Below, piece after piece: positions 53,812 to 61,485 of a stretch of DNA of 64,000 nt. Positions within the stretch are counted from its first letter, which is position 1, and every line of letters begins with the position of its first letter. Both the position numbers and the translations under genes were made by a program. The notes below the pieces were generated by a model that was not told where the DNA came from, did no database searches, and saw nothing but the letters and a program-made list of their open reading frames with translations. The stretch comes from Paraburkholderia sp. CNPSo 3274. Its GTDB lineage: Bacteria > Pseudomonadota > Gammaproteobacteria > Burkholderiales > Burkholderiaceae. Location: NCBI RefSeq assembly GCF_024206475.1, contig NZ_JAMBPR010000002.1, positions 1-64,000 of the forward strand. The letters are read 5' to 3'.

Positions 53812-53854
53812 GAAAAAGACTTTGTAAGCTGGTCACCATACCTGGCAGGCATGG
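53812..53854 (-). promoter_or_regulatory. LysR T-N11-A operator element, copy 2
   Basis: The dyad CCATACCTGGCAGGCATGG (53836-53854) and GAAAAAGACTTTGTA (53812-53826), in the same order and at the same 24-base start-to-start spacing as copy 1. It lies between the divergent SDR and lysR. The dyad ends 22 bases before the lysR ATG, which fits autoregulation. Confidence 0.75.
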
Positions 53855-53876
53855 CCAACCATAAAGGACTGCGCGC

Positions 53877-54758
53877 ATGGAGCTGCGACATCTGCGGTAT
53901 TTCGTTGCTGTGGCAGAAGAAGGCAGCCTGACCGTCGCCGCGGAGCGGCGCCTTTTCACGTCCCAGCCGTCCCTGAGCCGGCAGATCCGGGATCTCGAAT
54001 ACGAGGTCGGTGCACAGCTGTTTCTGCGCAGCGCGCGCGGCATCGAGCTGACCGATTCCGGCAAGGCATTTCTCGACCATGCGCGCCTCGCCCTGGCCCA
54101 GGTCGACGCGGCGTGCGAGGCCGCGCGGCGTGCGGGCCGGCCGTCAAAGCCGACGTTCGCCTTGGGCTTCCTGAGCGGGCAGGAAGTGACCTGGCTTGGT
54201 GAAGCGACGCGTGTGCTCGCGGCCGACCTGCAGACCCTGGAGATGACGGTGTCGAGCGAACACTCCCCGGATCTGGCCGAAGGATTGTCGACGGGTCGGC
54301 TGGATGTCGCGTTCATGCGCGCCGAAGCCAACCGGCCCGACCTCGAGTACGTGACGGTTGCGCGCGAACCTTTCGTCGTCCTGATGCCGAGCGACCATCA
54401 TCTGGCGGATCTCGAGGAAATTGACGTGCATGAACTGGCGGGTGAGCTGTTCATCAGCGGCTCGGACGTGGCCGGCCCGATGCGTCGCGCAATCGAGAAC
54501 TACCTGGCGGCGAACGACGTCGTCATCGAGCCGGCACATCGTGTCCACAACCTCACGATGGCAATGTCACTGATCGCTTCGACGAGGGGGGTTGCGCTGC
54601 TGCCTGCCTATGCCGAGAAACTGCTACCCTGGTCGGTGACAAGCCGGCCGCTCAAGGGCGAACCGCCGAGAATCGAGCTTGTGGTCGGCTATAACCGGAA
54701 CAACCGCTCCGCGATCCTGTCGACGTTTCTGTCGCGCATCGACCAGATCAAGCAATAA
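53877..54758 (+). CDS. LysR-family regulator of the two SDR/MFS operons
   Basis: A 293-residue LysR regulator, starting MELRHLRYFVAVAEEGSLTV and FTSQPSLSRQIRDLEYEVGA. The effector domain includes GFLSGQEVTWLGEA and ISGSDVAGPMRRAIENYLA (HcaR/BenM-like subgroup). Divergent from the SDR operon, with the T-N11-A dyad in between; a second dyad at 50171 suggests it also controls the hydrolase-SDR-MFS operon. Inducer unknown. Confidence 0.93.
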   Translation: MELRHLRYFVAVAEEGSLTVAAERRLFTSQPSLSRQIRDLEYEVGAQLFLRSARGIELTDSGKAFLDHARLALAQVDAACEAARRAGRPSKPTFALGFLSGQEVTWLGEATRVLAADLQTLEMTVSSEHSPDLAEGLSTGRLDVAFMRAEANRPDLEYVTVAREPFVVLMPSDHHLADLEEIDVHELAGELFISGSDVAGPMRRAIENYLAANDVVIEPAHRVHNLTMAMSLIASTRGVALLPAYAEKLLPWSVTSRPLKGEPPRIELVVGYNRNNRSAILSTFLSRIDQIKQ

Positions 54759-54835
54759 GTTGCGCAACGCGGTGGTGCGCTAAAAACTGTGGCCCGCGCC
54801 GGATGCGGTCCTGCACACGTTGAAACGCGAGGAGC

Positions 54836-55310
54836 TACAGCCTGTTGTCCGACGAACAGCGATCGGTGCTGAACCGGTTGAGCCTTTTCGCGGGGACTTT
54901 CATCTTGGCATCCGCGCAGGAAATGGCGAGTTGCGCAGCGCTTGCGCCGCACGCAGTTGTCACGGCCTTTGATGCAGCTCGTCGACAAGTCGCTTGTTTC
55001 GGTGGCCTCGGGTAGTGGCAACGTCCGGTATCGGCTGCTCGAATCAACTCGCGCATACGCGCGGGAGAAACTACGTGCGAGTAGTTCGATGAGCGAATCG
55101 TCGAGGCGGCACGAACGCTACTTCCTTGAGATTTTTCGTGCCGCCGAGCGGCAGACGGAGCTACGGGTCGACGTTGATTGGAAAGACGGCTACGTGCCGC
55201 ATCTAGATGACCTTCGCGCCGCGATGCTGTGGTGTTGCAGTGCTGAAGGGGACATGACGCTTGCGGTCGAACTCACGGACGCCAGCAGTTCTAGAGCTGG
55301 GTGCAACCTC
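54836..55310 (+). pseudogene. Fragment of an AfsR-like/ATPase transcriptional regulator
   Basis: Without a start codon, the frame reads LLSDEQRSVLNRLSLFAGTF (a winged-helix ATPase regulator region). After a frameshift near 54968 it continues as LMQLVDKSLVSVASGSGNVR, then YRLLESTRAYAREKL and PHLDDLRAAMLWC ... LAVELTDAS. It represents a central 150-residue slice of a protein normally 900 or more residues long. Both ends are missing. Confidence 0.72.
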
Positions 55311-55432
55311 ATCCATGGCGGCCACGCCGCACGCGCTCGTTGGCGGTTCGGTACTCCAAAGCAGTCGTATGATTTTGCGTACGCCCAACCGCAGTTCACT
55401 CCACAAGAATGGTGGGAAGCCCCCGCAGTTGC

Positions 55433-55573
55433 TCAGGACATGAGGGCTTTCAGGCGGCGCCAGAAGGCTGCGAACCGGTGCTGTTCCCGCGTTTGCAGCG
55501 AAAGTATCGCGTCGTACTGGACACGTGCTTCGTCGACGTGCGGCAGGTTCGACAGGAGGAGGCCGAAGTTCAT
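55433..55573 (-). pseudogene. Possible 46-codon gene fragment
   Basis: Opens MNFGLLLSNLPHVDEARVQY and ends LQTREQHRFAAFWRRLKAL then MS-stop. The helical, amphipathic composition is protein-like, but no family is recognised and there is no clear ribosome site. It could be a decayed gene or chance. Confidence 0.28.
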
Positions 55574-56063
55574 GATTGTGCTCCGTGCGTCTGGCTTGAC
55601 GCGTTATTGTGGAAAGCCAGTAGACACGGAAGACCGGGCGGATCATTGGCGCGGCGACAGAGGTCTACCTGCTTTCCTCACTTAAAAACAAAGGCAGAGG
55701 TGAGCGGCATATGGGATAACTGTCAGGGTCCGACATTTCGACTCCTTATCGGTGTTGATGCGCACGACTGACCGTGCGTGCTTGTTCACGCGCTCGGCGG
55801 CGAACGACTCGCACGAGCGCGAACGAGCGTCGCCGCGAGTTGAAGCTGCGACGCGTCGCCATACGGACGAACCCATTAGCAGCGTCCAGATGTCCCTCCG
55901 GTTTCAACCCTGTGTCAGGGTAAGCCATGCCGCGTAAACGTAGTGAAAAAATGAGGGCATCGCGTGGAAAAAATGCGATAGCGGCTGAATTAATACCTGA
56001 ATATTGACGCCGCGTTCTGGGCAGAATCGTGCGACTGCACGCTGCTTGCCGCTTTGATCATAC
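55574..56063. other. Gap with no gene seen
   Basis: About 490 bases. It holds an A-rich stretch near 55945-55980 and a weak inverted repeat around a run of A (ATCGC ... GCGAT at 55960-55979). No gene is supported. Confidence 0.35.
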
Positions 56064-57143
56064 TCATTCGTCTATTGCCGTGTATCCCGCCAGATGTCCG
56101 TCCGAATTTGTATCCACAGCGGCCAGTCGCTGACAATCAACGAGTGACAGACAAGGGTCGGCTAAGGCCAGATCGAGAGCCCTATCTGACTGGCTCCATT
56201 CCGACGAATCAACAACGCCCTCCCATTCAGCAACAGATCGATATGGATCACTCACGGTGGGCAATCCGGTCTCGACAAATTCATCATAGAGACCCATCGC
56301 CTGCAGGCAACGCTTCGCGTGTGACCGGTGCGAAGGGCAGACGGCGTAGAATTTTCTGCCGTCAGCGCATTCGTAGGTGCGATAGAACGGATCCAGGTAC
56401 TCTTGTAAGTCGTCGTACGAGAGATCCATTGTGGCCCCAGTCGCGCGACGCCGTTCGATCTCCTTTTCACGCGGCGTCTTGTAGCGCGCCGGATATCCGT
56501 CGATCTGAATCGAGTTATACGAAAGGCCCTCCAGCACGGCGGACGCAAGCGGCACCTCGATATGATCGCCACAGCCTGTGCGTTCGCGCGCCTGCAGTGC
56601 CAGCACAACGGCCGACGCCCCGAGCATCGTGCCGTATGCGGAAGCGAGCGGCAGCGGCGAAAAGCTGGGATCAATACCCATCAGGACACGGTTCTGCCCC
56701 ATGTCCGTGAAGACCCCGGACGCCGACGCGATGATCGGCTCGAACGCCCGCCAGTCGCACCGCAACGTGTCGTTGCTCGCGAAGCCGGGCAACGACAACG
56801 TGATCAGGTCTGGTCGTTGCGCACGCAGGTGCGCGAAATCCAGCCCGCGGCGGGTCATCACGCCTGGACGGAAATTTTCAATCACGATCTCCGCACCGCT
56901 GATCAGATCGAGCGCATCGGAACGCCCCTCGCGCTCTTGAGGTCCAATCGAATGCAGAGCTTGTTGCGGTTTAGCACTGCGTTCGCGGGGCTGTTCCAGA
57001 GCGGTCCCCCGGGCGGATCCACGTGTACGACCGTCGCGCCGAGGTCAGCGAGGATCATCGCCACCGTGGTGGCCAGCAATATACTGACCGAAATCGACCA
57101 CGTTCACGCCATCCAATGGGCGCGCATTATTCACTTCCTTCAT
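56064..57143 (-). pseudogene. CaiB/BaiF CoA-transferase with frameshifts and truncated C-terminus
   Basis: The ATG at 57143 (GAGGCGGAA upstream) starts RPLDGVNVVDFGQYIAG. A frameshift leads to TTVAMILADLGATVVHVDPP then GGPLWNSPANAVLNRNKLCI, and a second shift near 56920 to the main frame: VIENFRPGVMTRRGLDFAHL, SASGVFTDMG, DHIEVPLASAVLEGLSYNS. It ends after a block with DPFYRTYECADGRKFYAV. The last part of a full-length transferase appears to be missing. Non-functional. Confidence 0.8.
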
Positions 57144-57365
57144 TTCCGCCTCGTCTCCTGATCCATTGCCTATCGACGACTGTCGATCGCAATATCCCTT
57201 TCGTGCGCCGCCGCCCGAACCGCTAGGCGGTTAGCGCATGCGGAGCATCTGGGCTCACTTTCGGCTAGAACGAGAAACGGGTAAAGCAATAAAAAAAACG
57301 ACAATGGGTCAATTATTTTTATGGCAGCCCGCCAGAATGGCGGCCATGCACGCCACGCCCCAGTC
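57144..57365. other. Short gap
   Basis: Contains a run of eight A at 57292-57299 and an imperfect inverted repeat (CCGCC ... GGCGG) at about 57328-57344. No gene seen. Confidence 0.3.
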
Positions 57366-57997
57366 TTAGGTACGTGCGTCGCGTGCTGTAGAGGTCAGCC
57401 AGGTGGCAAATGCGGCTGCGTTGGGATTGACGATCTGATGCGGCGAATACGTAAGATAAAACGCTTCCTGAGTCGGCAAATAACGTTTCAGCGGTGCGAT
57501 CAAATGTCCGGACGCCAGCATCCGCTCCACGAGCGACGACCGGGCGAGCGCGACACCCTGTCCGAGTTCGGCCGCCTTCAGCGCGGAGATCAACGTATCA
57601 AACTGCATACCCTTCGATGAGTCGACCTTTGTCGCACCGGCCTTCTTGAGCCAGTATCCCCAGCCTTCCTCGTAGCCGAGCACGTGCAGCAGTTCGTGAT
57701 GGATCAGATGTTTCGCCGACGACAATGGCGCCTTGCGTGACGGCAGACCAGGCGCGCAGACTGGGAGTAGTTTGTCCCAAGTTAGCCTTTCCGCACGCAG
57801 CCCGGTCCATTTTCCATGGCTATTCCGCGCGGCAGACGCTTCAAGAGGGCGGTACCCAGGTGCGACTCTAACCCCTTCACCTGCTGGCTGACTGCAGCTT
57901 GGGTCAGATTCAGCTCGGACGCAGCATGCGTAAAACTCAGATGCCGTGCTGATGATTCGAAGGCCCAAAGCCAGTTGAGGGGCGGTAGGCGTTTCAT
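57366..57997 (-). pseudogene. GcvA-like LysR regulator with internal deletion
   Basis: The ATG at 57997 starts a GcvA-type HTH: RLPPLNWLWAFESSARHLSF, then LNLTQAAVSQQVKGLESHLG and LPRGIAM. At about 57815 the frame changes to the C-terminal part of the effector domain: LRAERLTWDKLLPVCAPGLP ... GVALARSSLVERMLASGHLI ... FATWLTS. About 100 residues are gone. Not functional. Confidence 0.82.
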
Positions 57998-58422
57998 CGG
58001 TCGGATCGTTGAGATGTAGCGGCCGGCTGGGAGCGCAATAGGGCAAGCACGTATTCTACGGCCTCGCTGCGACTGGCAATCCGATGCGCCCGCCTTGGCC
58101 GGGTACTTTTGAGCAAAAGCCCCCTGTGTCGTCCGTCTTCAGCCTGCAGTCACGCCGATTCAAGGTCTCCGAGCGGCGGGTGCAACATTGAGGCCCTCAT
58201 CTCCCAAACGCACCCGGCATGATGCCTGGAGAGAGGTGGCCCACGCCACGCGTGGCTCGTGGAATACTGGATTAATGGACATATTCTCGTAACGAATCGA
58301 GACGGGAAAGGTCTTCCAAAGCTGTCCGAAACGTTACGACAGGCTTGCGCATTGAGACATCCGACACTTCAGGCAATGAGATGTCAGTAAGCAATAGATC
58401 AGCTTCCTGCATGCCCAGTGTA
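57998..58422. other. Gap between two LysR loci
   Basis: 425 bases. Minus-strand open frames are Arg/Leu-rich and not convincing. No gene seen. Confidence 0.3.
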
Positions 58423-59364
58423 TCAGCGGCGCTCCCGGCCGATCTGTGACGCATGAGTGGTGCTGTCCGGACCAACTTCGAAAAACTCCGTGGCGTGATC
58501 GATAAACGCTCTCACCTTCGCTGGCAACAATGCGCGGCCTATGTATGCGAGCCGGACTCCCGCCGCAGTATCCGTGATCTCAAAGTCTTCCAGAAGTCGA
58601 ACGAGTCGTCCCGACTTGATGTCTTCTTCCACAAGCGTGATGGGAAGCAGACCGATGCCCAATCCCTCCAGAATGACGTCGCGGTTAAAGATCGGATTGT
58701 TCGACGCTATCTCGTAGTTGATCGGGACAGCGACGTTTTCCTGTTCTATCCGAAACGTGACGAATGGCTTGTGCATCGATGGTGGAACCGTCACGAATGC
58801 ATGTTGCTCTAGGTCAGTAGGATGCCGTGGTCGAGGATGGCCGCCAAGGTAGGCTTCCGTTGTCACGATGACGAGTGGCAACCGCTGGAGAAGCCGTGTC
58901 ACCGCCAGATCCGTTGCCAGCATGAAAGGCAGCACAATACCCAGGTCATAACCGTCGGCCGTCAGGTCAACGGGCCGCTCAGTTAGCGTGATATCGAGAG
59001 TGACATTTTCATGTTTGCGTCTGAACGACGCAATCAACGGCGCCAACCACGTCAGGGCAGCCGTCGTGTGCGCAACCAGTCGCAACACTCCCGTCGGCAG
59101 CCGGCCATGGCCCGCAGCGCTCGCTTCCATGCAATCCAGATCGTCGAGGACGCGGCAACACCCGTCGTAAAAGCACTCCGCGGCTTCCGTCAACGAAAAT
59201 TGCCGAGTCGACCGGTGAAACAGTCGTGCGCCAAGTCGCTCTTCCAGCGACGCGATCGCCCGGGAAACGACCGAGGGTGACAGGTCCATCATTTCGCCTG
59301 CGCGTCGGAAGTTTTTGACTTCGACGATGGTGCGAAAAAGGCGCAAACTTTCGATATATTCCAT
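58423..59364 (-). CDS. LysR-family transcriptional regulator
   Basis: A 313-residue LysR of the CrgA/DhcR-like subgroup: SLRLFRTIVEVKNFRRAGEM, then LSPSVVSRAIASLEERLGAR and LFHRSTRQFSLTEAAE. The effector domain has LTERPVDLTADGYDLGIVLP. No divergent target gene is adjacent, so its regulon cannot be proposed. The product looks intact. Confidence 0.9.
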   Translation of the reverse strand: MEYIESLRLFRTIVEVKNFRRAGEMMDLSPSVVSRAIASLEERLGARLFHRSTRQFSLTEAAECFYDGCCRVLDDLDCMEASAAGHGRLPTGVLRLVAHTTAALTWLAPLIASFRRKHENVTLDITLTERPVDLTADGYDLGIVLPFMLATDLAVTRLLQRLPLVIVTTEAYLGGHPRPRHPTDLEQHAFVTVPPSMHKPFVTFRIEQENVAVPINYEIASNNPIFNRDVILEGLGIGLLPITLVEEDIKSGRLVRLLEDFEITDTAAGVRLAYIGRALLPAKVRAFIDHATEFFEVGPDSTTHASQIGRERR

Positions 59365-59644
59365 CGTTTAGATAAACCAAGTATCACTGTTACGGTATTG
59401 CCGGTCGCGCCTGAGATTCGTCTTGTGGCGTCTGGATGGCGCGCCGCTGGCTACTGACCACGAGCCACTGATCGACGGTAAACGCGAATATTGCGAGTTT
59501 TCGGTCGCAGCGATTACGGGCCCCTGGCGTAAATCATTGCGTCTGCATTGATCGGTGTCCGGCCGCCGAACTTTCGTAACCCGGATTTCCGAGCTTCAAC
59601 ACTTCCTGCGCGATACAGATGCAGCGAACCGCGGCGTGTGTATT
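59365..59644. other. Gap with no gene seen
   Basis: 280 bases holding the lysR promoter region. No coding sequence is supported. Confidence 0.3.
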
Positions 59645-60301
59645 TCACGCGGTTTCTCTCGCGCGCTGCGCGACGGATCGTTTTTCTTCCCGCTTTTGCC
59701 ACGACATGCACGAAGCCAGTTCGGCAAGCGCTGACGGGATTGCCAGGTCCTTCACGGTCTGCGGATTACACATCCTGAAGAACTGAATGCCATCGCACAG
59801 ACTCACCAGTGCGATCGCGAGCGCATCAGCGTCCACCTGCGACGTGCTATCGGCATCAACCGGGAGCGTCCGTATGCAGGCACTGACCTCTACGAGCTTT
59901 TCGCGCCGCAATGCATCAAGACGCTCGCCGAACGCGCCGTCCCCACGCGCGAGGAGTTGAGCCTCGACCCAAAGGGGGAAGCAATCGCTGTCGAGTTCCC
60001 CCTTGTGGCAGGCGGCTATCGCGCGAGCAAGCATCTCTTTGGGCGTGCCGCCCTTCTCGATGATGGTTTGCAGGTTCTCGTGCGCCAGAACTGCATCTCG
60101 CCGCAACAGTTCAGCCAGCACTTCCTGTTTGTTGCAGAAATTCGAGTAGAAGGCTCCGCGTGTGTAACCCGCCGCCTCAGCGATGTCTTCCACGCTCGTA
60201 GCGGACACGCCCTTCTCAAGGAAAACGGTTCTTGCCGAGTCAAAAAGGCGCTCTTGGGTCTGCTGCTTCCTTTGTGCGTGTGTCAAGCGTTCGTGCTTCA
60301 T
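59645..60301 (-). CDS. TetR-family transcriptional regulator
   Basis: A 218-residue TetR protein: TQERLFDSARTVFLEKGVSA and EDIAEAAGYTRGAFYSNFCN (HTH), with a ligand domain ending LAELASCMSWQKREEK. The start at 60301 is chosen because the TetR-type N-terminus follows. It lies downstream of the transhydroxylase genes on the same strand, and its own promoter contains a perfect dyad at 60444-60460. It could regulate the molybdoenzyme genes, but that is inferred only from adjacency. Confidence 0.92.
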   Translation of the reverse strand: MKHERLTHAQRKQQTQERLFDSARTVFLEKGVSATSVEDIAEAAGYTRGAFYSNFCNKQEVLAELLRRDAVLAHENLQTIIEKGGTPKEMLARAIAACHKGELDSDCFPLWVEAQLLARGDGAFGERLDALRREKLVEVSACIRTLPVDADSTSQVDADALAIALVSLCDGIQFFRMCNPQTVKDLAIPSALAELASCMSWQKREEKRSVAQRARETA

Positions 60302-60421
60302 GATGTAGCGCTTACCGAACGACGCGTTCGGCGTTCGGCGTTCGCCGGAACGAAGGCGCGCGCCTGTCGGGCGGCGGTTTCTCAATAAGTCAACACGTGT
60401 TCGGATTGCCAGATTGTTTGT

Positions 60422-60460
60422 ATATTACACTCATTTATGATTATTTAGTCAATCACTAAA
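60422..60460 (-). promoter_or_regulatory. TetR promoter with 6+6 operator dyad
   Basis: TTTAGT-CAATC-ACTAAA at 60444-60460 (perfect 6-base arms). On the minus strand a TTGACT -35 candidate (60447-60452) lies inside the dyad, and TAATAT (60422-60427) 19 bases downstream is a -10 candidate. Binding would block the promoter; probable autoregulation. Confidence 0.6.
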
Positions 60461-60611
60461 ATGAGGGCGGGGTGAAAGAAACGTCGATGTAATCCGGCAG
60501 CACGCGACGTGGCTGCACCGCTTTGCCCATACCCCCGCCCGCACATCATCAGTCCGGCGGTACTGACGGCCATCCGTCTGCCGTCTCCAGCAAAGTTTTC
60601 CTGGTGTGGCG

Positions 60612-61475
60612 TCAGGCAGCCTCGACTTCGTTGGTCGACCGGGCGAGCTCGATCTCGCCCAGATAGACGCTTTCGCCCAACAGACATTCACGCGACGCAT
60701 TGCCGAGGTCATGACGTATTTCGATTCGATAGCGCCCGCTGGCTTTGTCCAGTCCTGCGAACCGGAAGTCGCCAAAGGCGTCCGTGACGGTATCGGCAAC
60801 CTTCTGGTCACCCGTATACAACGCGACGGCAGCCTCGGCCACGCACTCGTCTACCTGCCCCACCTGTGCACTGACGCTACCGCCAATAAAACAGTTATCC
60901 CAGCGTTCGAGGCCGCGATACCACACACGGGGCTTTGTTTTGAGTTTGGGCTCCAAAACCCTGAGTCCTTCCCGTCGTGCTTTCAGTGCCATCGCCGCGT
61001 CATCGAGCTTGATGGTTTCGAATACGCCCGTCGGGCACGACTGTTCGCATCGCGGATGTTGCCACCCCTGGTCGAGCAGATGCGCGTCGAAGATCCAGGT
61101 CTGCGGCAGTTGCAGTTCCTCGTTCCAGACTATCGCCTTGTATGGACAGGACTTGACGATGTCTTTGCGCCCTCGTGCCTTGTCCGGGTCAATGATGACG
61201 ATGCCGTCGGCGCGCTTGCGGATCGCATCGCCACCGACGCGCATGCAGGGTGCGTCGTCGCAGTGATTGCACATCACCGGCAAGTACGTCGTTGCGACCA
61301 TGTGGGACTCGCCCTGCACGCGGCGCAGGATGCGAATGGGGCTTTCGGCACTGGCCGCGGCAGGCGCGGCATACCCAGGAAAGTCATTGCCAACGTGCTC
61401 ATCCCGTGCAGCGATGACGCAGTTCTGGCAGTTCTCGCACTGCCCGACCTTGATAACCAGATTCCACTTGCTCAT
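60612..61475 (-). CDS. Transhydroxylase/resorcinol-hydroxylase-type Fe-S small subunit
   Basis: A 287-residue ferredoxin-domain subunit of a DMSO-reductase-type molybdoenzyme, like the pyrogallol-phloroglucinol transhydroxylase small subunit. Fe-S motifs are CENCQNC (the fourth Cys replaced by Ala), CNHCDDAPC, SCPYKAIVWNEE and PRCEQSCP. The usual C-x-x-C before AHLL is replaced by TWIFD. Residues about 195-285 are a Cna-B-like beta domain (VALYTGDQKVADTVTDAFGD ... VYLGEIEL), as in the transhydroxylase. Electrons flow to or from the large subunit 10 bases upstream. Confidence 0.85.
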   Translation of the reverse strand: MSKWNLVIKVGQCENCQNCVIAARDEHVGNDFPGYAAPAAASAESPIRILRRVQGESHMVATTYLPVMCNHCDDAPCMRVGGDAIRKRADGIVIIDPDKARGRKDIVKSCPYKAIVWNEELQLPQTWIFDAHLLDQGWQHPRCEQSCPTGVFETIKLDDAAMALKARREGLRVLEPKLKTKPRVWYRGLERWDNCFIGGSVSAQVGQVDECVAEAAVALYTGDQKVADTVTDAFGDFRFAGLDKASGRYRIEIRHDLGNASRECLLGESVYLGEIELARSTNEVEAA

Positions 61476-61485
61476 TGCCTGCTCC

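Noticed and set aside
58272..58475. Minus-strand ORF downstream of the LysR gene
   Set aside because: Overlaps the LysR end in another frame, no ribosome site, no recognisable features.
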